Origin: Henckelia pumila
Taxonomy: Eukaryota; Streptophyta; Magnoliopsida; Lamiales; Gesneriaceae
NCBI RefSeq assembly: GCF_033568475.1
Contig: NC_133121.1
Span: forward strand, 191,358,664 to 191,422,663
DNA length: 64,000 nucleotides
Reading direction: 5' to 3'
A model generated the notes under the pieces. That model was not told where the DNA came from. It did no database searches and saw only the letters and a list, made by a program, of their open reading frames with translations. Both the position numbers and the translations under genes were made by a program. This document shows positions 33,065 to 44,271 of this stretch, piece after piece; the stretch's first letter is position 1, and each line of letters begins with the position of its first letter.

Positions 33065-34825
33065 ATGGTTGGAAGGAGAGGAAGTAGTAGGGCTCACACT
33101 ACCTCATCTCGCCTAAGGCTGAGGATGGAGGAGCCTCCCCCTAGGAATACGGTGGGGAATATGACCTTGGAAGAGTTGGGTCAGTTTATCACTAAAGTTG
33201 TGGAAGAGGCCGTGAAGAAAAATCAGGAAGTTTCGGAAGGCCGAGGTCGTGAGCAAGAACAAGAGCAAGAGCAAGAGCAAGTGCAAGTGCAAGTGCAAGT
33301 GCAAGTGCAAGTGCAAGTGAAAGTTCTAGGTAAGGATGATGTAGGACAGCAGAGTCAGGTAGGAGGAACTCTACCCCCTCGGGGCATGGATGATCGAGAT
33401 AAGGAGGAAATGTGGAAGGAGATAAGGATGTTGAGACAACAACTCGAAGGCAAGGGTTCGACTCTTAAGAGGGAAAGTCCATTTTCCCTTGAGATTTTAG
33501 AGGAAAAACTTCCTGTTAGTTTCAAGAAGCCGAGTGTGGGAGAATATGATGGAAGTACAGACTCGGAGGATCATATGGGATGATTTGAGAATGCTGTCTT
33601 GTTGCATCAATACTCCGATGGTATAAATTGTCGAGTATTCTAGAGTACGTTAGTGAAGTCCACCCAAAAATGGTTCAATATGTTGAAGCCCGATTTCATA
33701 AGGTCTTTCAAGGATTTTAGTGTAGTTTTTATGCATCAGTTTGCTAGTAGCAAGAAGTACCGAAAGAACTACTTGAATTTGTTTGTGATGAAGCAACAAG
33801 ACCAGGAAACTTTGAGGGAGTTTATCCAACGCTTTAATGGTGAGGCTTTGGAAGTGACGACTGCTACTCCTGATATATTGATAAGTTCATTTACCCAAGG
33901 GTTGAAAGGAGGTGAATTCTTAAAATCTCTGGTTAAGAAGCCTCCATCAAGCTACGACGATCTTTTGGCACGAGCGGAGAATTACGTGAATCTAGAAGAT
34001 GCTCAAAGACACAGGAGGACTGAGCAAAGTCAAGTAGGTAGTAACGTGGAAGGGGCGGATAAGGGAGGTAGGAAACGAGGGTGGGAGAGAGGGAAGATGA
34101 CCGAGCTCGAGGTAAGGGGAAATTCTCACCTTATGTCCCCTTGGCTCAAAATTGGGACAAGGTGATGGAGGTGGATGAGAAAGGAAGGATTCAAGGAATT
34201 TTGCAAAGGATTGATGTAGACCCTAAGTTGCCTCCACCCATTAGGAGGGAAAGAACTCCGTCAAGAGGTAATCAGGAGTTTCATTCTCTCCCGAGGCAAG
34301 TTCGAGGTCCTCCTTGGATAAATCAAGGAATGGAGGAGCCGAGAATGGAAATAGAGGGTCAGGGTGCTCCTCAAGGATTTGACCAACGAAGGAGAAGGAT
34401 GGACGATGTTAACAATCCTACAAGAGGTGTGATTCATATGATTTCAGGATGTGCAACTGAAGGTGATTCTAGTCGAGCACGTAAAACACATTGGAGGAGG
34501 ATGGAGAACTTTGAGATATCTAAAGAACCGAATTTACCACAAGATCCCGTTATTAGTTTTGGACCCGAGGACCTCTGAGGTGTTGTGGCTCAGCATAATG
34601 ATGCCTTGTTGGTGACAGTTACAGTTGCGAATTATGATGTATCAATGATATTTGTTGACAGTGGGAGTTCAGTGAACATATTGTTCAAAGGGACATTGGA
34701 ACAAATGAAGATAGAAGGATTTGAATTAGAATCTATCTCCACACCATTGTACGGATTCAAGGCCATGCTATTCGACCTATGAGACAAATTGATCTCCCGA
34801 TGTCCATGAGAAGCGATTCTAAGAG
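33065..34825 (+). pseudogene. Tat-like gag and first part of protease
   Basis: ATG at 33065. After an Arg-rich start and an EQEQ/VQVQ repeat (about 33250-33320), the gag core has KLPVSFKKPSVGEYDGSTD, then KWFNMLKPDFIRSFKDFSVVF, ETLREFIQRFN and SFTQGLKGGEF. Breaks are TGA 33581-33583, a TAG at about 33642, a frame change near 34090, TGA 34576-34578 and a further shift near 34760. The protease active site reads FVDSGSSVNILF (about 34650-34690). The frame is then cut by the MITE at 34826 and continues at 35518. Confidence 0.85.
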
Positions 34826-35517
34826 TAGGGGTGTGTATAATATGGTCAAAACCAAAAAAACCAAAAACCAAACCGAACAAACCGAAAACCAAACCGAACA
34901 ATAATCTGAATTTATTATTTTTGTTTTATAAATTAAAACCGAAATTATTATGATTTGGTTATGGTTTTATTCTTCAAAACCAAACCGACCGTTTAAACCG
35001 TACTTTAATAAAATAAATGTTTTATTTATATTTAGACTATTAATGGTAAATGAATATAATTTTAATAATTCAAATATAAATTATTGTTTATTTATTTTTA
35101 TATATTTTTTATGCATTAAATTTGTATAAATAATTATAAATTTACTAAAAAAGTTTATTACAAGATATTTGTATACATTTAAAAATAATTTAATGTATAA
35201 ATTGCATAATTGGAAAAGCGATAAAAACAAATTTTTATCAAATTTTATAATTGTAAACTCATAAAACCAAAAGAAAAATTATATAAACTGAATTTAAATT
35301 ACCAATTTACAAATCGTAGAATGATACATAATTAATCAATTGAATTTGTTTTTAAAACCGCAAAACCGATCGTATAAACCAAACTGTGGTACTATAAAAT
35401 GAAACATATCGTAATTAAATGGTTTGGTTATCGGATTAGACATTTTAAAAACCATAAATCAAAAAATCAAACCGTAATTATGTAAAACCGAACCAGACAG
35501 ACCGTTGCACACCCCTA
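34826..35517. mobile_element. hAT-type MITE in the protease
   Basis: 692 bp with terminal inverted repeats TAGGGGTGTG and CACACCCCTA and flanking 8-mers TCTAAGAG (34818-34825) and CCTAAAAG (35518-35525), six of eight identical, as expected of a hAT-type 8-bp target duplication. The interior is rich in AAACCGAACC-type units on one side and their continuation on the other. No transposase is encoded. Confidence 0.85.
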
Positions 35518-35880
35518 CCTAAAAGGGTAACGAAGATGGTGAGCTTCACAGTGGTAAATGCATCCTCTTCGTACAATGGAATTTTTGGTCGGCCAGCTAT
35601 GAAGGACTTTAAAACTATCGCTTCTACATATCATTAGAAGCTCAAGTTTCCAGTAGGGAGAGAATTTGGGGCCTTGCATGGGGATCAAATGGTGGCACGT
35701 CGATGTTATGATGGCGTGGTGATAGAGGAAGGAAAAAGGGTGCAGACGGAGGTTAACATGATAAGAAGTGGAAGGAGTATGTTGTCGGTGGTTGAGGAAG
35801 AAATTTAGGGAGATGCACATGGAAAGTCTTTGAAGAGGTCTTAGAATGCTTATCACCTTAAACAGTATAATCCTTAAGTT
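35518..35880 (+). pseudogene. Tat-like protease, second part
   Basis: Resumes directly after the MITE: MVSFTVVNASSSYNGIFGRP, then KLKFPVGREFGALHGDQMVA and RRCYDGVVIEE. Stops occur near 35635 and 35806. No RT follows. Confidence 0.8.
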
Positions 35881-36895
35881 ACTCATTGATGTATTTCATT
35901 TTTAACTATTACTTCTGTAATCGTTTGAAGTTCAATGAAATCAATATGTCTTTCTAAAGTAATGTGTTATTTTGATCGAAAGGTGAAATCTTACATTTTT
36001 CCTACTATGACTATGACCAAGTAGAGAAGTTAGAGGTTAAAAGGTGAAAATTTTATATTTTTTCCTAATATGGCTAAAGCTAAGTAGAAGAGTTAGAGAG
36101 TTGAAGGTGAAATTTAATATTTTTCCTACTATGACTAATGCTAAGTAGAGGAGTTAGAGGTGGAAAGGTGAAAATTTTATATTTTTCTTACTATCTCTAA
36201 GGCCAAGTAGAGAAGTTAGAGGGTTGAAGGTGAAAATTTATATTTTTTCTACTATAGCTAAGGCCAAGTAGAGGAGTTAGAGATGGGAAGGTGAAAATTG
36301 TATATTTTTTGTATTGTGACTAAGGCTAAGTGGAGGAGTTAGAGGGCTGGAGCATGAAGTTATATTTTTCCTACTAAGGTTATAATCTAGTAGATGAGTT
36401 AGAGGGTCGTATGTTGGAGTTTATATTTTTTCTACTAAGGTTATAACCTAGTAGAAGAGTAGAGGGTCGGAGGTTGGAGTTGTATATTTTTCCTACTGTG
36501 GCTAAGGCCAAGTAGAGGAGTTAGAGGGCTGGAGCATGAATTTATATTTTTCCTACTAAGGTTATAACTTAGTAGAGGATTAAAGGGTGGGAGGTTGGAG
36601 TTTATATTTTTCCTAATAAGGTTATAACCTAGTAGAAAAGTTAGAGGGCTGGAGGTTGGAGTTTATATTTTTCATACTAAGGTTATAACCTAGTCTTGGA
36701 GTTAATATTTTTCATACCAAGTATAGGAGTTAAAGGGAGGAAGGTGAAAATTGTATATTTTTCCTGCTGTGGCTAAGGCCAAGTAAATGAGTTAGAGGGT
36801 CGGAGGTTGGAGTGTATATTTTTCCTACTAAGGTTATAGCCTAGTAGATGAGTAGAGGGTCATAGGTTGGAGTTGTATATTTTTCCTACTGTAGC
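35881..36895 (+). repeat. minisatellite-like tandem array with about 60-bp units
   Basis: From about 35960 roughly fifteen imperfect units follow each other. One variant has GCTAAGGCCAAGTAGAGGAG and GAAGGTGAAAATT. The other has AAGGTTATAACCTAGTAGA and GGAGGTTGGAGTTTATATT. Both share TTATATTTTTCCTACT. The array is cut at 36895 by the chromovirus B LTR and does not resume after 40917. Confidence 0.9.
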
Positions 36896-39800
36896 TGTAG
36901 TGACCCGACCTGGATCCACTACCTAATAAGAGTTAAGAGCATAATTAAGCATGCATTAAATAAATTGCTTCGGAAGATTTAAATACAAATAGATCGGCAG
37001 AATACAGCCGATTAAATAAACCAAAATACAACCCAATCGAATTACAAATAATCCTATGGGTAGAGACGTACAGCTAATCCTGTTGTCTTCAAGGTCACTG
37101 GCTACTCCAAACTCCTGATGCTCAACCCTGCACCTACACCTGCCCCGTCGAATGGGGTGTCCAGATACACATAAAATATTGGACGTGAGCTCTAAGCTCA
37201 TTATGAAAGCACGGATAAACATACAAATATGATGCATGAAAATGACAGAGTATCCATATCTAGGATAACTATATACAAACTGCTCAGACTGGCGCCTGGG
37301 ACATGAGCTCGTCACAATGGGGTTGCTAACCACTGTGCGCAACCACTCACTCCCAAATCTCGGACGCGGACCACAGAGTCCTCTAGATACCAATACCTAA
37401 GGGTACTCGATATCAAAATGTCCAAACAGGGCTGAGCAACCCTAACTGGCTCATCTTAAAAGATGTACCGGCACAATATGATATGTACATGCCGCATAAC
37501 AATATCCATGCAATAACATGCAAAAACATAAATGCAACATATAAGCATGCATATCTGTTGGCAATCTCAGTCAGTACTTATGTACCTTACTACAGGCAGT
37601 CCTAGCAGTCCCACTCTAGGTTCCAAGCCTATAATCAACTCTACAATGCAAATACCCATGCATCATTCACTAAGATCTAAAAGCCTTAACTAAGCTAACA
37701 TATACTCCTAAATAATTTAAGGAGACCATAGTTATACATGTGCCCGTCGTTAGCCCGCTGATGGTGACTACCCAACAACTTGGGCAATACTGCTGCTACA
37801 CCTCCACAGCTACGACCACAGCTCCGCTACTCGGGCACTGTCCGGCTACTATGTCAGACACTGTCTGACTATACTAAAACATATATTCTACTCCAACTCT
37901 AAAATAAGAGTACCCAAAGCCCTAAAATAGAGCCACACGAAAAAGGAGAAAATTCGGAATTGGCAACGAAATGAGACCCGCGATCCCATATTTATAGAAC
38001 ATGAATGGAAGCTCCGTTCTTGCATCGGAAGCTCCGATCCCTTGCTACAACGAAAGCTCCAATCCCTTGCTACAACGGAAGCTCCGATGGTTCAACAGAA
38101 GCTCCGATGGACACGTATCAATCCAATTACATGAAACCACACACCTGTCACCGACAGCAGATGTAAGGACCCGATTTTATTATGTTAATTAATTTGTGTG
38201 TTAAAAATATGTATTAATAAATATCGGTTTATAGACAATATTAAAATGCATATTTTATTTATAGATCACACATGAGTTGAAATAACTCGAACCGGGTCAA
38301 GTTTTAACCCCGAATGAATAAAATAGAACAAACAATTAAACTGAAACATATTTTAATGGATATATATCTATATATGGATTTATAAATATAAGATATATAT
38401 CATCACCTTTCTCTCTTTCCTGAAGTCACGTCCGTTCTCTGTTATTTCATTTTCACATTTCTTCATCGCTTTAAATCACCGTAACTTTTCCGTCGGTTAT
38501 TGATTTTTGAAAATAAATATAGTTCCGGAATCCTCGCGATGTAAGCTTTATTTTGATACCAATTTTGTAAGGTTTTATCGCTATCTCGAAAACCCGACTT
38601 TGACAGCCGTCGTCCAGTCGTCGCTGTTCGTCATCGCCGATCGCCGCCTAGGTTAAGAGAAGGTTGTTTTAGGTGTGTTCAGCCATATTCGAGGTCTGGG
38701 AGGTATAATTTCAAATTTAGGGTTTCAAATTATGGGAATTTCGATTCAATTGAATTCCACCTATTGATATTTGATTTATTATTGGTTGTAGGTACTATAT
38801 TGGAGTTGATTGAAGGTATTCGATATTTTTCAGAAATTATTTGGCCATTATTTTGAATTTTTAGATTATTTTAATTGGGATTTTCGAAGTGTAGAATGGT
38901 TTAAATCGTTGTTTGGATGTTTAGACATGCTAGAATTGTTCTATATTAAGTTCAGGATTTAATTGCAATTTTTTGAAAATTTTAGATTCGGAAACATTTA
39001 GTTACTTTGAATTTTAGCGTCGTATATTCGATATTTGAACATTGATAGCATGATTTAATATGAACTATGAGTAAATGGTTTTTCATAGGATTGGACTATT
39101 CGAGAATTACTTGTGATATTTATGTGGTAAAGTAAGTGATGGTTGAGATACGTATGAGCTGTTTATATTACGACGCCTATAATGGCATGTATTGATATTA
39201 AGTATTTTGTAATGAGTGATAACGTTCTTTATGTGCTTATGTGGATTATATGATTGCATTCACTCATTTACATGGATTGTTAATGTGCTGAATTAAGAAT
39301 AATCCCTATTTTCTTTTAATAAAATAAAATAAATTTCAAATATATTTTTATTGAAAATATTAAGGGATATTCGTCAAATAAGCATGTTGACAATTTTTCA
39401 TAGCACGTTGAGCCTTGACTCTTTGATTGCTATTGATATTGATCTCTTGAAATGTATTGAGTCATCGATGGAGCGAGTGATATTATTTAGTGCACTCCCG
39501 AGTTAGCACGAGACCGAACGGGTAGCAACCGTGCTCTCGATGCTACGTACGACACTCCTGATGACAGCATAAGGCTGGACGGGTAGCTCCTGTTGCCCTC
39601 GATGCTACGTGTATGGATTAGCAGTGATGATTCGAGGTCTGCTGCGTTCCTGGCATGGGTGGCCACTGAGATTATTGTGATACGATTATTTGGACTCCAA
39701 TTGGTATCCCTTATTCCATTGATACCTGTTACGCATTGCATTGCATCTCATTGCATTGAATTTTACTTGATTTTATTCATGTCAGTTATATTTGTCGTAA

Positions 39801-40598
39801 TTTCCTAGTTCGTCGTACTGTGGTCCGACCCCTGTTTTCTTTTTATGTTGTGGATGTTTGTGATTCTATAGCAGGTTATCCAAGGGGAGTAGACACGTCT
39901 GGTGGAGTGTCATCTAGTGGTACCCAGTGAGTCGAGCATGGAGTCGAGTTCCCAGATATATGTATATATCATATTAGCGAATTTTATATTTGCCGAGGTG
40001 ATGCCCCGTGTATCTGTATTGATAGTTTTGGACTTTGTTTTGGATTGTTATTTGTGTGATCGAGCCTTGCCGGCTCTGCATGTGTTTAGTCCTGGTTAGT
40101 GCGGCCATAGGTTTGTAAATTGGAGTTGTGACTCTATTTTCGAGTATATATATATATATATATTGCTGGTTGTGTTGTACAGGTTTTTGGGATGTCCAAT
40201 TTACGGATAGGTCATGCCGAATTTTCTGTAGGCCCAAAACGCAAATTTTTAACTCGTTTTCGCTGTTTACATTAATTAATCCTGGTTGTTTGATCATTAA
40301 ATATTAAATAAGGGCACGGGCCCTTTCAGTAGATCTGAAGCTCCGATTGCCTATCCAAAACTCCGATCATCCTGCTTCCGATATGCTTCCGATTGCACAC
40401 AGAGCGGAAGCTCCGTTCTCCCAACGGAAGCTCCGTTCTATCCGAGATTCAAAATCCCTCAGACCATTTTTCAGCGTTCTAAATCCAATTCCGGACCCCG
40501 TTTATCCATTTGAAGTTCCCTTAATCATGTTTAACTTATCCGAAACATGATCATTGGATTAATTACTCGTTAATCATTAATTCTGGATACAGGCTACA
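36896..40598 (-). repeat. LTR of chromovirus B (minus strand), split by a solo LTR
   Basis: The left end is TGTAGTGACCCG at 36896 and the right end GGCTACA at 40598. Removing the nested 38162-40328 element leaves about 1.5 kb, close to the other LTRs of this family. The polypurine tract and 3' internal end follow on the right, so this is the 3' LTR of a minus-strand element. It is rich in GGAAGCTCCG motifs (38005-38120 and 40334-40445). Confidence 0.75.
38162..40328 (+). repeat. solo LTR nested in the chromovirus B LTR
   Basis: 2,167 bp from TGTAAGGACCCG to CGGGCCCTTTCA, whose ends are imperfect inverted repeats. Flanking 5-mers GCAGA (38157-38161) and GTAGA (40329-40333) match at four of five positions. 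It contains a 30-bp partial duplication around CTCGATGCTACGT (39518-39547 and 39579-39608) and a (TA)n run at about 40145-40162. There are no coding domains. Orientation is uncertain. Confidence 0.75.
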
Positions 40599-40917
40599 AC
40601 ATTCTCCTCCCCCTTAAAAGATTTCGTCCTCGAAATCTAAGGTAAACCTCGAGAACATAACATAGACCACTTTCCCAATCCACCAATATTTCCGGTTCGA
40701 ACCTCTGGTCGAATAACCTTCGACAACCCCAAACCTCGCTAAACCTGCAGGGTCTGTTTAATCACTGAACCAGATCAGAACTTATACTTGGTCTAGAATC
40801 CGCGTTGATTCTAAACTCGTATGCCTTAAACGATTACCTTGGCAATCACTGTCTTCTTATTCGCAATCCTACTAGAATTGTGTAACACTACTAACTATCA
40901 TCAGTTATCCATCGTTA
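40599..40917 (-). other. 3' internal end and polypurine tract of chromovirus B
   Basis: On the minus strand the sequence next to the LTR reads GATTTCGAGGACGAAATC then TTTTAAGGGGGAGGAGAAT, the familiar end of Tekay/Del chromoviruses. No chromodomain is readable. The fragment stops near 40917. Confidence 0.7.
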
Positions 40918-41275
40918 ACCGCAAACAAAAATTTGAGTATTCTTGAGTGAAGCCAATGGTCGAGCCGTTGGTGAGGCAGCTGGAGAAGCTAGTTGAGATC
41001 GAAATGATGCGTACAAGGGTTGGAGGGCGAGGATGATAAGGGTTGACAAATTTTGGGAGCAATGGTGTAAGCTATGTCGTAAGAGGCGGGCGAGGGGTGA
41101 AGATGGTGGGACGAGGCTGACCAAAGATTAAGGAATGAAAATATTTCTAAGGAATAATTATGAAATATATAGCTCGGTCTCTACATAAAATTTTAAAATC
41201 AAGATCTCGGCTATGGAACTCAAACAATCGAATTTTGAACATGCGATTCAACTCGACTTGGGAGGGAGAGACTAG
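40918..41275 (+). other. 3' untranslated part and polypurine tract of the Tat-like element
   Basis: Non-coding on inspection. It ends CTTGGGAGGGAGAGACTAG immediately before the LTR, a good polypurine tract. Confidence 0.6.
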
Positions 41276-41929
41276 TGATACCCCATGATTGGGCCCTCAC
41301 ATGTTTAAGCCCAATGAAGGCACATAAAATAAGGTTCGAGTCTCATTTTATGGGGTAGGGTCGGCCCATGAGGGAAGTGTGGAAAAATAGGTATGTTGGC
41401 TCCTAGAGGTGAGGAAGAGACCTATCAAGTTGGACCATAGCCATAGGGTCTCTAGGATGAGTCAAGATCTTATGAAAATATGGAATGGAGAGGTGGAATT
41501 AGATGTAAAGAATGTAGAATATAGAAGTGGAGGGTGGGAGACCCTTAAGGTGGGCGAGCCCTAGGGGGGACAAGCCCTAAGGAGGTAAACTTGAGTTTGT
41601 GTCTTGGGTTGTCTTTGGAGGGCAAGCTCGGAAGGAGAGGCACGTGAATTACATGTTCGTGGTCCCGTACAAAGTGTTTGTGGTCCCCTACCTTGCCTCC
41701 TATAAATACGGGTTTGCTCTCTTCATTTGTAACTAATTCACTTTCATTTTGAGGGGCGCCCAATCTCCTCTTTCTCTTATTTGTTCACGTACTGACTTGA
41801 GCGTCGAAAGGGCTACGCTGGGAAATCCTCCCCGCCCCCTCTAATATTATTTGCTTGATTTCAGGTTCATCTCCGGACTTGGATTTGGGATTGAATTGAA
41901 TCCGGACCCTTAGATTTTAGTGATTATCA
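41276..41929 (+). repeat. 3' LTR of the Tat-like element
   Basis: 654 bp, from TGATACCCCATGATTGGGCC to TTTTAGTGATTATCA. Shares long blocks with 32470-33024, such as TATAAATACGGGTT and TCATTTTGAGGGGC. Confidence 0.85.
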
Positions 41930-41993
41930 CACGTCATACCCCAAAGCACAAAATCTAAATCTCAAAATACCATGCATTATCTGATACCATAAA
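41930..41993 (-). other. primer-binding site and leader of chromovirus A
   Basis: On the minus strand the LTR end is followed by ATGGTATCAGATAATGCATG, a diverged form of the initiator-Met primer-binding site TGGTATCAGAGC. The leader then breaks at 41930, where the Tat-like element is inserted. Confidence 0.75.
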
Positions 41994-43451
41994 AGTAGTG
42001 ATTCTACCCGAATCAACTACTAGCTTAACCACTTACGCATGCAATTAACAGAAAGCTTACTTATAAAAAATAACTAGCGAAAGCATAAACCTAGTAACAA
42101 ACCAAATTGACAGAATACAACCGGCCCCATAACCCAAATAAATAAGTTTATACAACCAATTCAAACTAAGTGTATCTGAAACCAACAAATACAACATAAC
42201 AAAACCTCCAAGAGGTCACTGTCTTTGCTCTTAGCCCTGTCTCGAACCTCCTGCCTTGTCCAACTTAAGACCTGCCCCATCAAATGAGGTTTCCAAGATA
42301 AAACCAAGGACGGAGTGACTAACGCCCAATATGTGAAGTATAAGTATACAAATCAATATGATGCATGCAAGTGATGTGACTGGATAATTGGTCAACTATC
42401 AAATACTACTTAGAACTAGATGCCAATGAGTGAGTAATACCATCTAGGTTCCAATCCGATGGGTACCTCATGCACTCATCTAGATTACCATCGCTTGGTC
42501 CCCATCAACACGATAGCTCTTGGTGTCAGATCAGATACAAGAGTGTATGGTTGAGCGACCGTACTAGAACGACTATCTCGAAGAAGATACAATCTCAACA
42601 TGAATTATGCACGTGAAACAGAATATACATAAAGCATTAAAACATGTATCATCACACAAAAATTGCAACATATAAGCATGCATACTCGCTGGATATCATA
42701 GTCAGTACTTACATACATCTCCTAGACATGTCAAGTACAATTAGGGTCCGGGGTCCAAGCCTAAAATCAAGTGATTACCATATCACTAATATTGATTTAA
42801 AATCCTTAACTAAGCTAATAGATACTCCAATTATCTACTAGAGATCTCAGACTATACTTGTGTCCGTCGTCAGCTCTTTGATGTCGAAGGCTCCAACTCT
42901 TTGGCACAACTTCGCTACTATCCTTAAAGTGTCTCGCTAGCACCCAACCCTCGATTATATTACTAGAAACGCAATAGAACACACTAAGCACAAGAGAGAG
43001 AGAAGTGTGGAATGAGAAAAAATTCTGAATCTCGGATGACCTATATAGGCAAAGTTCGGATGCACCGATCCCTAGTTCGGACGCTCCAAAATCTACATGC
43101 AGTGACATGTTTGTAGCGTCTTGACACCTCAGTGGACAACAGCTGCGTTCGGCTCTTCCGAACTCATGATCGAAGCTTTCGATATTCAACGTGTCGGGGC
43201 ACTGTTACACCTCACAAACTGGATGTCCTACTCACTGCTCGGACCTTCAGAACAATTCCTCTTCTTCCGAACTCAACATCGATCAGTTCGATGCTTTCGA
43301 ACTACACTTCAGACTTTCCAAACCTTTCGCTAGTTCCGAAGCTTATTTTCTTGGTTCTAAACTCAATTTACACACTTGATTTGCTTAACTAATTAACCCC
43401 TTAATTATGTTTAGTATTTAAATGACTTAAAATGGTACTCCGATCATTACA
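41994..43451 (-). repeat. 5' LTR of chromovirus A (minus strand)
   Basis: About 1.46 kb. Read on the minus strand it starts TGTAATGATCGG and ends near ATTCGGGTAGAATCACTAC, as the plus-strand LTR at 52195 does. It has TTCGGA...TCCGAA-type motifs clustered at 43035-43340. Confidence 0.75.
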
Positions 43452-44271
43452 CATATTTCGTAAGTTTTAACCCGCAAATAGACGGAAGGACCAATTTGGA
43501 CACTTTGTAAAAACATTTGGGAAGAAATCGGGAAAATTAGAACATTTAAAAATGAAATTAGAACATAACAAAATATTTGGGTTCCGTTTGGATATGTACT
43601 TTGAAAATATTTTTAGTGTTTTATAAGTGAAAAAATGTTTTATAAGTGAACAATATTAAGGTATATGTTTAGATAAAATTTTTATAACATTTTTTTAAAA
43701 ATATTTTTTGAAACATATTATTTAAGTATAGTTTTAAAAAACACTTGAAAGATGTTTTTAGAATAGAACTATGGAATACATGCTAAAATATATTTATAGA
43801 ATAATTATCCAAACACATATTTATTTTTAAAAAAACTTGTAAAATATTTTAAAAAAGATTTAAAAAAAACACGTTTTATAACAACGTGTCAAAATGGGAT
43901 TTAGTACATGCCGCCCGCAGGGCACTACCCTGCGGGTGATGTGTAACCCCATGATTGGTCAAAATTAGTGGGTTCTACGTGGGGCCCACTGATTTTAATC
44001 AATCATCAGCCACCACGGCACCCGCAGGTCAGTACCCGCAACGGCATCCGCAGGTCAGTACCCTGCGCGTAGCGTCTGCACAACCAATGGAACCTTAACT
44101 TTGAACCATATTGTCCACTAAATTCGGCAATTCCCCAAATTTTTTCCCTCCTCCCTTTGGAAAGAAAACAAAAGCCGAGGTTTTTTTTTTAAAAAACAGG
44201 GAAAAAAGATTGCCCCAAAATCAGTGTTTTCAAATTGGTTTGGGGTTTTGAATCAGTCGTTGAATTAGCAA
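43452..44271 (+). other. upstream region of SLD5
   Basis: The first part is AT-rich, with a possible small MITE: TTTGGATATGT near 43589 faces ATCCAAACACAT near 43808. A GC-rich block with a strong hairpin follows (43914-43936). A CCAAT box lies at about 44094. No TATA box stands out. The start codon is preceded by about 170 bp of likely promoter and 5' UTR. Confidence 0.5.
43914..43936. repeat. GC-rich perfect hairpin
   Basis: CCCGCAGGG, a CACTA loop, then CCCTGCGGG. The motif CCGCAGGTCAGTACCC recurs twice at about 44025-44065, with TACCCTGCG after it, so the whole 43905-44075 block may be a GC-rich small element. Confidence 0.85.

Larger units (their letters stand above)
32470..41929 (+). 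mobile_element. Tat-like Ty3/gypsy retrotransposon with nested insertions
   Basis: The 5' LTR is 32470-33024 and the 3' LTR is 41276-41929, both running from TGATACCCCA to ATTATCA or GTATCA. The flanking 5-mers CACAT (32465-32469) and CACGT (41930-41934) match at four of five positions. Inside are a primer-binding site (33026), gag and protease (33065-35880) and a tandem-repeat array. RT, RNase H and integrase are absent. The interior carries a hAT-type MITE (34826-35517) and a chromovirus fragment (36896-40917). The element is inserted in the leader of chromovirus A, between its primer-binding site and gag. Confidence 0.8.
27790..43451 (-). mobile_element. chromovirus A (Ty3/gypsy, Tekay/Del-like), minus strand, 3' truncated
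   Basis: Read on the minus strand the order is 5' LTR (43451 to 41994), primer-binding site (about 41989-41979), leader to 41930, then, after the inserted Tat-like element, gag from 32469 to 31649, CCHC knuckle and protease (30.1-29.5 kb), RT and RNase H (29.5-28.1 kb) and the integrase N-terminus (28.0-27.8 kb), where it ends abruptly. Its chromodomain, 3' LTR and most of its integrase are gone. A plus-oriented solo LTR (30718-31648) of the same general type interrupts it. Confidence 0.8.

Noticed and set aside
33113-33316. Minus-strand Leu/His-rich small protein with apparent membrane segment
   Set aside because: It is the antisense shadow of the EQEQ/VQVQ repeat of the Tat-like gag.
35960-36895. 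CRISPR-like array
   Set aside because: Units are contiguous imperfect repeats without unique spacers, and the DNA is plant nuclear.
36956-37393. 145-codon minus-strand frame in the chromovirus B LTR
   Set aside because: It lies in LTR sequence with no recognisable domain, and related LTRs do not keep it open on inspection.
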